Shown: one piece after another, positions 32,251 to 43,882 of the stretch | Layout of the letters: each line of letters opens with the position of its first letter | How positions within the stretch are numbered: position 1 is the first letter of the stretch | NCBI GenBank assembly: GCA_036346205.1 | Contig: JARFJB010000379.1 | Span: 3,515,001 to 3,579,000 of the forward strand | Reading direction: 5' to 3' | DNA from: Vesta saturnalis | Taxonomy: Eukaryota; Arthropoda; Insecta; Coleoptera; Lampyridae | DNA length: 64,000 nt | Program-made: the position numbers and the translations under genes | The notes under the pieces: generated by a model | Database searches by the model: none | What the model was told of the DNA's origin: nothing | The model's input: only the letters and a program-made list of their open reading frames with translations

Positions 32251-32439
32251 AATACATAGGGTCTAGAATAACAAACGATTGAAAAATAGGGACAGAAATA
32301 GCGAATATGGCAAATAAAGCAACGAGGATTTATTATACAATAAATAAAACAATTCTAGGAAACAAGCAAATAGAAATAGATGTGAAAACAAAATTCATAA
32401 TGCAATAACTGTATCGACAATTACATGCGCAGCTGAGAA

Positions 32440-32839
32440 CTGGACTTTACGGAAAAAACATAAAGAGAAGTTGAACTCAATTGAAATGAAACACATGAGA
32501 AACATCACAAGGATCACCAAGTGGGAATATATAAGTAATGAACAAATAAGAGAAATCGCGAAGCAACCACCTGATAACGCAATGAATAATAAGAAACCAA
32601 ACTGGTATGGACATCTATCTAAAATGAGAAAGGAAAGTTTAGCAAAAAGAATAATGGAAATGGGGAAAGGGAAAAGAGGAAGACCAAGAAAGAGCTGGAT
32701 GGAGGATGATCAAATGGGGAAACTACTCACAGAGATGAGAAGACTAGCAGCAGACAGGAAAGCATGGAAGGATTGGGTTAAAAAAGGAGAAAGAAGAAGA
32801 AGAGCAAAACAATTAACTATGTTATCGTTTTATAGATGA
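32440..32839 (+). pseudogene. LINE C-terminal domain
   Basis: The intact 122-codon frame begins MNSIEMKHMRNITRITKWEY and continues with NWYGHLSKMRKESLAKRIME, then GKRGRPRKSWMEDD. The (W)xGH..RM.....KR.......G.R.RGRP..RW pattern is the usual C-terminus of insect endonuclease-RT LINEs. The element ends close after 32839. Confidence 0.85.
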
Positions 32840-32850
32840 ATTGTGTAGTG

Positions 32851-33844
32851 TTTTAAAATGACCGACCGTTCTGTTAAATTAAAATTGCTAAAACAGCAAA
32901 TTTGGAAGATCTGTTTTTTTGATCATTTGTAAAAATGACTTATTATATGCAGTTAAGCATATTTCAATTAGCAAAAGATTATGAGTGGGATAACTGATTA
33001 TGCCGCTTATAATATTTTTGCTTAAAACCCATTGATTGTGTTTTCACATTTTAGATGGTGCATTGAAAACATAAAAATTAGTAAGTACATTTTGTAGATG
33101 TTCAGAAATGTTTGATAAATCGCAAATTTTTATGTCAAGCAATAGGTGGGGTGCTTCAGTATCTAAGAATGAACCCCTAGTTTCTATATCAAATACCTTA
33201 TGACTAGGCTCAAACTTTCGGATTAGTGTATATACAAAGTTCTGTTACAAAATATGGCCACATTTTTAATTTATTTAAATTGGGTTACTAGCTGTGGATC
33301 CTTCTTTCGTAGAGTGCAATATATTATATCGAAATACTGTTGACAAACTTGGGCACTCATATCATTGGAAGGTAGCATGACAACATCAAAATCTTGATCC
33401 AAACTAAAAATTAAAGTTTGATATTAAGTACGCTTCATACTCATAACTATATTCTTATAAATAAGTGTTGCATCGTAGTGGGACAGGTAAACAATGAAAC
33501 TACTCAAATACGAGTTAACGAACATTGCACAAATACATTACTAAATCAAATAAAAAAAAACAACGAAAGGGTTCGAAATATACCGAAACACCATTAAATC
33601 AGGTTAAAGTGCGTACAAAATTATAAAATTTAGTAAAAAAAAGCAATTTAAATAACTACACATATACACAAAAAAACAAATAGTGTAATCACACAGTTGT
33701 GTCATAAATAAATCAACAAAAATGGTGACACCAAACGTCGTCCTTAAACAATCATGCCGGTCTTTAAGTTAACACCGAAGTAAATAAGAAAATAATAAGG
33801 TAGGTTAAGGCACCTACATGTAAAATACAACAAACAGTAAATGT
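32851..33844. other. AT-rich spacer
   Basis: No gene or clear repeat is recognised between the LINE and the pogo-like element. Confidence 0.5.
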
Positions 33845-35507
33845 AAACAGGTAGGGGAGAGGGGGGACATTGGGATACGGGGCACATATGGACATTTCAA
33901 ATTTTAGCGCCACTAAGCGTAAAGTTTAATTGTACTGCTTGATCATTAATTAGAGCGCACCATGCACCTATTTTATTGTAGAAAAATGTCGACAGCGTCA
34001 AGCGACTCAGTAGCTAATTACACTTTGCTATGTGCACGTGTTCGGCGTTGTAAACAAATCGGAAATCATTTGATATCGAATATTTTCCATGTGGATGCTA
34101 GAATTAACTCAGTTGTAATTTTAGAGGTAAGTGGACCTGTTTACCCTTACTATGTCGGCATATGCTGAAGTAATTGTTTATTTGTTATTTACATAACTTC
34201 AATTTGCTTATAAGCATGATTGGGGTGGATTGGAACATCTAGTTGGGGGCACATATGGACACTGTACCAAACTGTCCCAGATAAAAATGTGGAAAATTAC
34301 TGAACATATTGTTCAGGCATTAACATGATAAGGACTCACAAGAGGAAGACCAATCGTTCTGCTATATCGGAGGAGAATATAATTGCCGCTGTTGAAGGTT
34401 TCTTGCAAGGAAGACTTCCAATAAGAACTTCAGCCACAACCTACAACTTGACAAAATCGACCGTGGGTAACAGAGTGAAGAAAATAAAAAGACGACGTCT
34501 GGAAGACCCTGACCGAGACCATGACGCTTCTGACAGACAAGATCCAGATGTTCAAGTAACATTTTCATCACCATTCTAGTCAAAGTATTCGTCTCAACAT
34601 TTCACATCTGCCCAAGAAGAACAACTAGCCAAATATTTTATCCAAAGTTCGAATATGAATTATGGTCTCACATATACACAAGCTCAAAAACTGGCATACG
34701 ATTATGCCAAAAAACTAAATGTAAAGTATCCGCCGAGCTGGAATAACTCGTTATCCGCTGGAAAAGATTGGATGAAATTATTTATGAAAAGGTACCCAAT
34801 TTTGTTACTAAGGAATCCAGAAAATACCAGTATGACCAGAGCCTCCGGATTTAATGAAACAAATGTGAAGCATTTTTTTGATAATTTACGGAAGTTTTAG
34901 AAAAGTATAAGATACCACCAGAACGAACCTACGATTTGGATGAAGCAGGCGTTGCCACTGTTTTACATGCACCGAAAGTTATTACCAAAACTGGTACAAA
35001 ACAAGTCGGTCAGGCAGTATCCGCATAACGGGGAGAGCTGGTTACATGTTGCGCTATAATAAGTGGAGTCGGAAATACAATTCCTCCTGTGTATGTGTTT
35101 CCAAGTGAACAGGAAGTCTTGGATTAGCCAACAAGTAAGGGCCAAGATGGATGACGTCCATATTATTCCTGGATCTAATTAAGCACACACAAAAGTATAC
35201 GAAAGTACGAAAGATGAACCCATATTGATTGTTTTGGACGACCATGACTCCTACACCAGTCTCGAAACAATTTTATATTGTGGGGAGAATGGAATTATTT
35301 TCGTTACGTTTCCCCCATATTGTACGCACCGCCTCCAACCTCTTGACGTTGCGCTGTATGGCACATTTAAAACCTATTTGAAGCAATCTTTCAATGATTG
35401 GTTGGTGAACCATCCTGGCAAAAGGATATCCATTTATGAAATTGCAGAACCCTATATCTATGTCTCGAATTTCAAAGTAGCAAACAAAGATGTCTTTTGA
35501 TTCGCGG
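33845..35507 (+). mobile_element. pogo/Tigger-like DNA transposon, degraded
   Basis: The 5' region contains GGGGACATTGGGATACGGGG and a GGGGCACATATGGACA motif at 33879 that recurs at about 34245. Terminal and subterminal motifs of this kind are common in insect pogo elements. A transposase follows at 34325-35500. The 3' part is cut off at the start of the 250-bp direct repeat at 35508. Confidence 0.7.
34325..35500 (+). pseudogene. pogo-like (DDE_1) transposase pseudogene
   Basis: The frame begins MIRTHKRKTNRSAISEENII and continues with a psq-type helix-turn-helix (TSATTYNLTKSTVGNRVKKI). After a stop at 34577 come a CENP-B-like helix region (SAGKDWMKLFMKRYP) and NPENTSMTRASGFNE. A frameshift at 34898 precedes YDLDEAGVATVLHAPKVI (first Asp). 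Later come IVLDDHDSYTSLETILYCGE (second Asp), VTFPPYCTHRLQPLDVALYG and FKTYLKQ (third Asp in PLDV). Six or so frame breaks kill it. The order is that of the pogo superfamily. It stops in KVANKDVF, where the direct repeat begins. Confidence 0.88.
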
Positions 35508-35757
35508 TATGTTCCGATGTAATCAATTACTAACTGCGACGTTGTTGCCGTAAAAACGTGTGTATAGAAATTTTCAACAATTCGTCACGGTCTTTCGGTA
35601 AAGGCAGTTTCGACAGAACACCTGTTTTTTACCCCAACATGTTTTTCTTTTTCTTTTCAACCCTTAGTCAAATATAAGTTACATAAAATAAAATATTCCG
35701 AAAAACATTATCAAATTACGATTTATTACCAACATATTAAAATTATCTTTTCTTTCG
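35508..35757 (+). repeat. 250-bp direct repeat, left copy (R1)
   Basis: TATGTTCCGATGTAATC ... TTTTCTTTCG. It matches 37861-38110 with two visible substitutions in 250 bp and brackets unit U1 exactly. Confidence 0.9.
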
Positions 35758-36892
35758 CTAAGCCATGATGTGATTTTTCAGAGATTCCAATCTACTGTCA
35801 CGTGGTCGTGATTTTATCGATTATTGGCCGTTAGTTGCAAAATTATGAATTATTTATTAGTACTGGACTTCTGAAATGTAAATAAATTGTAGCGTTTTTC
35901 ATCCTTTCACGTATTTGGAAGTAATTCAAAATTTTTACGAATGGTAATCGCATTTAGAAACCCTATTTTGATAATGGAAGACAATTCTTGGTTTGTTTAT
36001 TAAACTTAGATGAGAGTTCTAAATTAAGATTTGGTTTACATATTGGTATCGATAGGTAGTGGAACCCCTCTTACTAAGTTTGTTGAGAATTAAGTAGTTT
36101 TTTTTGTAAATAATAGTTGTTCGCAATTTTGTAGATATCATTAAATATAGTCATTTATGTGAAATTGCGTCATTGGAAAATTACCGATTACATTTAAATT
36201 ATTACTTTGTATTCAAATATAGTGTAGAAAGCAGATATAGCAGTGCTTAAGAATGTTTTAGGTGACAGATAGGCGGGAGTTTTCGATAAAATGTTTCGTC
36301 TTAAACAAAGACTTTCGCTTTAGATTCGAGGCGTTAAGGGCTAGCGTCGCAATGAAATCATTAACTCAAGGGATATCAATTACGTTTCAAAACAAACTGC
36401 TTGTTATGTTGTGTATTTTTCTGATGCATTTTTTTAAGTTCGGGTTACGAACTAAATTCTTTTTGGCGCAATTTAAAAATTTAAGTAATAAATTGTTATG
36501 ATTGGTTAATTAAAAAGGTAAGGTAGATAATAGGGAAGTTGGCTGAAACTGAAGGAGGTTGAAATCAGTCTTAGGTTAGAGAGGCAGTGATGTAGACTCT
36601 CGTTATCGAGGCTCTGTCCGCGTACTCGAAATGTGTGTTGGAGGTAGAATCTTCTCATGTTTAGGTAGATTCCCTGTTAACCCTTCAAGGGGGATAGTGC
36701 TTAGAGTCACCCATCTCGGAAGAATAATACACTATCGTATACCGGTGTCAGTGATTGACAGTTTCGAGTTCAAAGAATGTGGTTACGTTATTATAAGTTT
36801 TTTGTTATGAACGAATAAGTTCAAACGTAAATATGTAATTAAAAATTATTATTAATTTTATTAAATACATAAATAAAAAGTTTACCTCGAGT

Positions 36893-36935
36893 AGGATTTG
36901 AACCTACGACCTGTACTTTACTAGAGTACCGCGCT
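36893..36935 (-). pseudogene. Partial tRNA-like sequence (inverted copy)
   Basis: The minus strand carries the 3' two-thirds of the tRNA-like sequence: anticodon stem-loop with loop CTAGTAA (anticodon AGT), T-arm GTAGG-TTCAAAT-CCTAC and acceptor 3' strand. The 5' part is replaced by TAAATAAATA. Confidence 0.7.
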
Positions 36936-36974
36936 AAATAAATAAAGACAACATTTACATCGATTGGGACTTGA

Positions 36975-37048
36975 ACCTTGATGGCGCAGTTGGTTAGCGC
37001 GGTACTCTAGCAAAGTACAGGTCATAGGTTCAAATCCTACTCGAGGTA
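36975..37048 (+). tRNA. tRNA-like sequence, anticodon AGC (Ala-like by anticodon)
   Basis: A 74-nt cloverleaf can be drawn. The acceptor is ACCTTGA/TCGAGGT with one G-T pair. The D stem is GCGC/GCGC, the anticodon stem is GTACT/AGTAC with loop CTAGCAA, and the T arm is ATAGG-TTCAAAT-CCTAC with one mismatch. A-box (TGGCGCAGTTGG) and B-box (GGTTCAAATCC) fit RNA polymerase III promoters. The body does not resemble canonical insect tRNA-Ala, and sister copies show loop CTAGTAA (Thr-like). It is more likely a repeat-borne or decaying tRNA than an essential gene. No encoded CCA or clear T-run terminator immediately follows. Confidence 0.55.
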
Positions 37049-37860
37049 AACTTTTTATTTATGTATTTAATAAAATTTATAATAATTTTTAATGTGGTTA
37101 CGTGTTTGCTGCTAGTGCGAACCTTATTCCTTTTGGACGAATATCGCCTTTCTGGTGGATTATTTGTAGAGGTTCCGATTATATGTTTGTTTCGAGTACA
37201 TAGCTGGCCATGATAAAGAACAAATTAGCTGTATATAGTGATGCTTTAATAAGTTTTAAGTAATCTGTGTATATATATTATCGTCAACCAGATAAAGAAG
37301 TGATCGTAGAGTATGGTTTTTGGCTTAAATTTTGCCGTTAATGAAGTTGGCGTAAATATCAATTAAAGGAGTTATTGGTTCACGTCGATTAAATATCGAA
37401 AGGTCCATTGCCGTGCCGTTGTGTAAAAGAAGAGGAAGTTCGATCGATTATTTTGGTGTATTGTGAGGTAACTATATTTTTTCGAATATATGCGTTGGTG
37501 ATTTTAATAAACTGTTTGTTTGTACTCATTTAGACGAATGAATATGCCTTGTTTGTTTATTTAAGTAACGTTTAGATATCAATTCATTACATAAAGCGTA
37601 TTTATTCGTACATCATATGGTGTTTTTCTGTATTTTATTTTGATTTCGCTAGCTAAAATTACATATTACCGATTGTCAAATTTATGTGTTCAACAAAATT
37701 ATTATTGCAACGATTTATTTTTGGTGTTATTTAGTTAAAATTTTAAGGTAGATAAACATGAGTTCTCTGAGCTTGCAAGACTCAATCAACATTAGCTTTA
37801 TTAGAAATTCTACGATACCAAAATTTAGGTCAATGTGTTTCGGACAAATTACCTATTGTG

Positions 37861-38110
37861 TATGTTCCGATGAAATCAATTACTAACTGCGACGTTGTTG
37901 CCGTAAAAACGTGTGTATAGAAATTTTCAACAATTCGTCACGGTCTTTCGGTAAAGGCAGTTTCGACAGAACACCTGTTTTTTACCCCAACATGTTTTTC
38001 TTTTTCTTTTCAACCCTTAGTCAAATATAAGTTACATAAAATAAAATATTCCGAAAAACATTATCAAATTACGTTTTATTACCAACATATTAAAATTATC
38101 TTTTCTTTCG
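37861..38110 (+). repeat. 250-bp direct repeat, right copy (R2)
   Basis: Near-identical to 35508-35757. It follows the 3' end of unit U1 with no gap. Confidence 0.9.
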
Positions 38111-38999
38111 CGGTAACAATTGCGATTTGAAGATTTTTGCTACAACCATAAAATTTTCTCGGTCCGCTATCTACAATATAATATGTGTACAAATGAAGGA
38201 GACGCTTTTCGTTTGATAGAAATTACACAGATTCTGTAGCATAAGTTTGTAGAATAATGCTTTTTCCTATATGTATGTAAACTGCTAATTACATGGGGAA
38301 TTTTTTATTTGTCTGTGTTCAGGATTGACAACAGTTACTTCTAAATTTGAATTCGAATAATATGGTAAAAACATTATCTCTAGATCGATATTTCGAAGTA
38401 AAAGCTGTTGGAGTAGTTAGCTATGTCAGATTCTCAATTTTAAAATTTCGATTAATCGTATAAAAACTTTTGTTTTTGGAGGTACCACCATTTGGGGTGA
38501 AGTTGGATGACTGTCCCTTCTTGTATTTCTTTCGCTTCACCAAGCACAAATATATGGCTATGGACATTTCTGCTTATAACAAAATTGTTCTTATTGTTAA
38601 GGCATGACACACAGTTCGAAAATGTAAATGCTGGGAAACCGTTAAGTATATTAATTTTGTATTTTTTTAATAACGTAATACAACTGTGAGATGGGCAAAT
38701 GTATGTTGTAGTTTCAGAAAGGTAGATGTGATAGTGAAATTATGAAATAAACTTAAAATTTGTCAGTGTTGGTCTAAGAAACTTACTTGGTAAGTAGTAT
38801 TTTACTTTTGACTTATGTTAGGCTAAGGGTTGCTGTTGCTTTCTGTGATATATCTACATCTACGGTCGAAAACAAGCTCACACTTTAAGTACCTAGTGCA
38901 GATAGGAGTGAACATGTTATGTGCAATGAATGCAATCACAACATAGGTCCTTCCTGCTTTGAGTTAGTCCTTAATACAATTGATGGAAGACTTCATACA
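38111..38999. other. Spacer, no gene recognised
   Basis: AT-rich sequence with one 60-codon frame (38507-38689) of no recognisable family. Confidence 0.45.
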
Positions 39000-39790
39000 T
39001 TTTTGATAAATGGCTTTCAAATACAGCAATGTTTTGTTGTTACTCGATGGTCATGGCAGTTAGAACGGTTTTGAATCTCTACAGTTTGAAGAGGAAAACA
39101 GTATGGATATTTTTTGTTTTTTGTTATTTTTTGCTTAGAGTTCTTATCTCCTTCAACCTTTGGACGTAGGATTCTTTCAACCGCTGTAAACACTACGGTC
39201 AAAAAATTTAATTACGACAGTAAGTAACCCAGTTTTAAGTGGTCAGAGCATATTTAAAGGTACTCTACCATTAAATGCAATAAATTTATTCAAAAACATA
39301 GGAATACATCCTTTCAATCCAGATGTGTTTAAAGATTTGTCATCTTCAACAACAGATATGAACAAGATAGAAAATAAAGCACAGCCAAACAATCAAATAA
39401 AAATAAGAAAACCATATGCTCGCAAACTGCAACAGGATGTTGTGGCAAAAACTCATTACCAGTATTTTCTGAACAAAACTTTTCACCAGGACATTTTTAC
39501 CAGAATGCAACTCTAATCCAAAGCGTATTACCAGAACGACCCCACACATCATTATCAGTTTTAAACATTTCAACAGAAGAGGTTTGCCTCCCCCCCCCAT
39601 CTGTGGTAGCGCGGAAAAAGGGCAGAGAGCGTGGTAAAATGGGATATCTAAATTCAACACCAAAGATTGAAGACATATATTCCAAATACAAGTTCTGGCG
39701 ACAACGCCGAATATGCCTTTGAAGATGTCATGGATGAAAGCGACTCTGAGGGTACAGTTAACACTTACAGTAATGAACTATTGTGTTCGT
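39000..39790 (+). pseudogene. Second pogo-like transposase fragment (C-terminal half)
   Basis: The plus strand shows NVLLLLDGHGS (second Asp region), then after frame changes LLQPLDVGFFQPL (third Asp in PLDV), then GTLPLNAINLFKNIGIHPFNPDVFKDL, quoted here as GTLPLNAINLFKN and IGIHPFNPDVFKDL, and a Lys/Gln-rich tail with KPYARKLQQDVV. This order is the C-terminal half of a DDE_1 (pogo) transposase. Premature stops are frequent. It is distinct in sequence from the relic at 34325-35500, so it is a different subfamily. Confidence 0.78.
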
Positions 39791-39899
39791 AAGAATATAT
39801 TTGTAGTATTTTTTGATATTTAGAATGTTTTTTTAGTTTAATAAACTAAACATAAAATGTCTCAGTTCTTAATTTTTCCTTTCCAGTTAGAGTAATTTC

Positions 39900-41115
39900 A
39901 CAATTTCGGTTTTCATCTGAAAAGAGTTTTCGTTTTCGACTTCGTTGCTGTTGATATTCGTATGATTCTTCTGCAAGATTTTTTGTCGCATTCGAAACGG
40001 TGCAGTTGTCGTTTTATTCCAGTTGCTTCTACACGTGTGGTAAATTTTCCATGATTTCTGTTAAAGTTTGTAAATATTTTTTCCAATTTTCACATAAACT
40101 AATTACGGCATCATATCGTGAAGACCAACGTGTCCCATCAACCCGTTTTGGAACTTTAGCATTATTTTTTAAGTTTGATTGTAAAGCTTCCCATCGACGA
40201 CTAGAAGCTGAGAAAGAAGTATATAAATGTTGCAAGGCATCGAAAAATGTAACAGCTTCTTTAACATATTCCGCTACACACCCATACTAAATTCAAAGAG
40301 TGTGCTGCGCAATGAAGATAGTAAGCAAGTGAATTACGTTTCATAATGCGAGCTTTCAAACCGGTGTAAACCCCTGACATGTTACTAACGTTGTCACAAG
40401 ATTGACCACGACAGTTTATTAATTCTATGTTGAGATCCTCCAATTTTGATAATAACGCATTTTCTAATTGTTCTCATTTATGACCCACATTCGTCAAAAA
40501 TCCAATGAACCGCTCCACAGGTTTTCCGTTTATCTGAACATTTTAATTTTAATTTTAATTTTCGACGAAACTCTTTTATTCAAGGAACGCTGAACCATAC
40601 CTTTAGGATTGCTTGCTAAACAGTTTTTGTTATCGTTGCGGAAAAATCATCAAACATGTTCTGATTGATTTCTTGGGATAATAAATAGTCAATGCTTTGA
40701 CTATTTAACTGAAACCATTCAGCGGGATCGTCACTTACATACACTTGCTCTTGTTGCTCACCCAAAATCGAAAATGTACATTGAGCATCTTTTGAAAAAC
40801 CGGTCTGAGGATCAATATAATCTGTTCCTAACCCATAATTACTACCACTACCACTAGCAGCACTGACACTTCAGTTGAAACATGCACATTTAAAACAGCG
40901 CCAGTTGCATCATTGTCTAAGATAGTTCTAATGCTATAAGTAACATCGGGGTTTTCGGGCATATATAAAGTCTGTTCAGATGGAGGTTTTGCAGGCGTTT
41001 ATAAACTGAAATAGTGTCTTTTAGTTTTATTCGAAACATTTTCTTGTTGTTTCCGTTTTTCATCCGCAAGTTTTTTATACTGCGCACTACTTGTTTTTTT
41101 CCGATGTTCACTCAT
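39900..41115 (-). pseudogene. hAT / ZMYM1-like transposase pseudogene
   Basis: The minus strand starts near 41114 with MSEHRKKTSSAQYKKLADEK and a basic N-terminus. Later DDPAEWFQLNSQSIDYLLSQ and LEDLNIELINCRGQSCDNVS are followed by NMSGVYTGLKARIM, and then YYLHCAAHSLNLV (the CxxH..N region). The segment RVDGTRWSSRYDAV follows. These are hallmarks of hAT transposases of the zinc-finger-MYM1-like type, where GQ.YD..S.MSG and C.AH.LNL surround the catalytic core. Multiple stops and frameshifts are present, and the C-terminal dimerisation part is missing. Confidence 0.82.
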
Positions 41116-42239
41116 TATTTACTTTAAAAATTAAAAAACTAAAATAGTGTTACGTTTTTAATAACGATGGAAACTACGTAATTTATTTCATACAAATACA
41201 AAAGTTAAACACGAAAATCTACGAATAACGGTTAAATACAAAACTATAAATAATTAACACTTAAGCTTTTAATTTATCTCAGTACAATTCTAATTTATAT
41301 TCAATGCTGCACGAGGACTAAATTCGCAATGAATCATTTCTGGATCAGTTCCTTTTTATATATGAACATACACAGATGGAATAATCTAGAAGGAATCTTC
41401 TAGATGCTCAGTGACTCATCGCTTTGATGCTTACCGCGTTGGTTATTTTTAGCACACGGGAAGTTTTTATCGCGTATGTAGGTGCGTTACAATAGTGATA
41501 CAAATTGTAAGCGTACAAGGCAACGAACGGTACAACATACAACTGAAATCAGTATCCAGAATATAATATACCTAATCAAAATAAAAAATAAATCTTTGGT
41601 TGTAGAAACTTAATATGTCCGGATTCATAAAATAAGAATATCAACTATCCAGGGTACCACCTCAACACATCGTCGACACTGCATCGTCTCAATGCAAACT
41701 TGCGGTAGTCTCCAGTCGGTTGTTTTGTCGGATGCTTTTCACGTCTGAAACCAAACCCAAACAAAAAAAACAGCTCAAACATTTTAGTTGGTAATGACTA
41801 CATCCATAACACAATTAAGGTAAGATAAACCTGAGTACAGTACTTGCCGCCGTGTTTTAAACACAAACCAAATGTATTAGTGGAAGTGAGGAACCTTACG
41901 CCGCCATCTTGGATTTTGTAATAGGATTTATTATAAAAGCGGCTGCATATTTGTTATTATTACATTTTCTTTTAATCCCATCTACAGATTGTGACCTAAT
42001 TTATTTATGTATTGGGGGGTTGCATTCTAATAAGGGACTGTAGTCTTGTAAGACGGGAATCTGTTCGCGGGCTTCTTAATATGTATTTATTGTTATTAAA
42101 CAGTTATACAATTTCATTATGAATGGAAAGTAGCAATTAGCCATCGACATCGTGTTAATTAATGTGTTTACAAATACTTTAAAAATTTGCTGCTGCAAAA
42201 AATTTACATTCGAAAATTATACCTGTTTTATTTGTATGT
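41116..42239. other. Intergenic, no gene recognised
   Basis: No convincing coding sequence or bounded repeat is seen. Confidence 0.45.
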
Positions 42240-42349
42240 TCACACACACACACGCACGCACGCACGCACGCACGCACCCACGCGCACGCGCACTCGCACG
42301 CGCACGCACCCGCACGCACGCACACACACACACACATACACACACACAA
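42240..42349. repeat. (CA)n/(CACG)n simple repeat
   Basis: An imperfect CA, CACG and CGCA tract of about 110 bp. The Thr/His-rich and Val/Cys-rich frames through it are artefacts. Confidence 0.92.
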
Positions 42350-43882
42350 TATACTTACCTGCCAGTAAATGGGCCCGGTCGGCCCAAGCCCAGGGCGCAT
42401 AGGTTTTGGGCCCAAGAACGAGATTAGATTTTAAGGCGGGATGCAAATGGAAAAAAATGCAGGCGGTCAGCTAGACCTCAACTACTGTTTTATAACATGC
42501 AAAACGTGTCATTATAAACTTTAATTACAACAAAGTTTGTGCCTGGTTGTGTTTTATAAGACGAAGACACACGTCACTCTTTGGCTAATAATATTCATAA
42601 TTATGTGAGCGCTTCATTCTATAAGTCCATTCCATTGAACTCGATGTACGAAATGGAATGCGCGCTCTACGTTTGTTTATGAGAGATGCTTTGAAGCCAC
42701 CGTCTTGGAAAGAGACACATAGTACTATCTGTATTTCTTCGCTTGTCTTACACAAGTACGCTTATGAAGTTTAGTGGTGCCATTTACTTTTTTCGCTTTT
42801 TAAGTAATTTAAAATTTTTTTATAAGCTTATTCACAACCATATTGACTGTCCTAACCTATTATCGCTAATTTACTTCAAAATTCCTATATATTTGTATAT
42901 ACCGGGTGGTGAATGGTCGGACGCACCATAAGAAGTCCAATAAGAAATCATCAACTCTCGAATTTCTGCTTCCCTAATTATTTTAGGTAAAAACTCTACA
43001 GTAAATTTTCTTTAAAGAATTAAATTCTCTATCAAATGAAACTATTAAAAATATTTTATAGTTTACGCTAATTTAAAAATTTGCAAAAATTATGTACCAT
43101 TCCTGTACAGCATCAGGAGAGCAATCTTTTAAACGTCAAACCATCTAAATAATCAATGAAAACGTTCCTCTAGAGTTTACGTTGCGAATATGCGCCCTAA
43201 AAAACGCCTTTAACTTTTGCTTGGATGGAGCCGGTGGAAGAGGACACGAATGTCTCTCGAGCCCATAGCGCGTCACATGTTAACAGGGGGCCTGACCCAC
43301 CAACACATACACACACGCATACACCCGAAGGTAAAAAATCCTTAAAATAGTTTTCTTAATCGGCCACAGTTGTGGCGTCACAGTGCTGATCGCGCTGCAC
43401 TCTGCCTTCTGGCTTGTTCGTGGATTCAACGCTCTGGAATTTCAGGATCCAGGCGCGACCGGGCTCATTTTCTGCTTTACATACATTGTTTTAAGTTAAC
43501 AATTCAAAATTACGACACTAGAACGATTTTCATTGAAATTTCTACTTTTTGTTAATATTCATGTTTAAGTAGGACACTATCAATTATATTTGACTTACAT
43601 TTTTTTCTCCAAAGTTTACTTCTTTTGTTATCACGTATACTCTTAAACCATATTTTTTAGAAATTCCAAACACTACTATAATACAGCATTCTTATGGTGA
43701 TGAGTAGTAATGCGGGCGGAGGTCTGCAAATGCGATTACTCGCGAAAATAATTTCTAGATGGTTTGTGCTAACGCTTCTTTAGAAATATTTGTGTAAATG
43801 TTGGTGGCAGTACATCACAGGGGTCGAATACCAAAACACGTATAAATTTTTTTAATATGTTTTTTGAAGGGTTAAAAATTAA
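42350..43882. other. Intergenic, no gene recognised
   Basis: Contains a short CA-rich patch at 43300-43325. A TACCGGGTGGTGAATGG motif at 42900 resembles a transposon terminus, but no partner is found. Confidence 0.4.

Larger units (their letters stand above)
29150..32850 (+). mobile_element. Degraded non-LTR retrotransposon (endonuclease-RT LINE)
   Basis: This A/G-rich plus-strand unit shows the order of an APE-type LINE. A coiled-coil, Lys/Glu-rich ORF1-like segment lies at 29550-29940. An endonuclease follows at 30190-30660, a reverse transcriptase at about 31360-32250 and a C-terminal region at 32440-32839. Many stops and frameshifts interrupt it. The A-rich coding strand and the RRPRKSW-type C-terminus resemble RTE/R1-like insect elements, but the clade is not settled. 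Confidence 0.8.
35758..37860 (+). repeat. 2.1-kb duplicated unit U, copy 1
   Basis: It begins CTAAGCCATGATG and ends TTACCTATTGTG. It is highly similar throughout to 43883-46394, with shared landmarks GTCACGTGGTCGTGATTTTATCG, CTAGAGTACCGCGCT, CTGGTGGATTATTTGTAGAGG and TGAGCTTGCAAGACTCAATC. It contains tRNA-like sequences in inverted orientation (36893-36935 and 36975-37048). No protein-coding gene is apparent. Confidence 0.88.

Noticed and set aside
35508..38110. 250-bp direct repeats as LTRs of a small retrotransposon
   Set aside because: They lack TG...CA ends, a primer-binding site or polypurine tract, and the second U copy has no such repeats.
42152..42446. Thr/His/Arg-rich and Val/Cys-rich frames
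   Set aside because: They read through the (CA)n/(CACG)n repeat.
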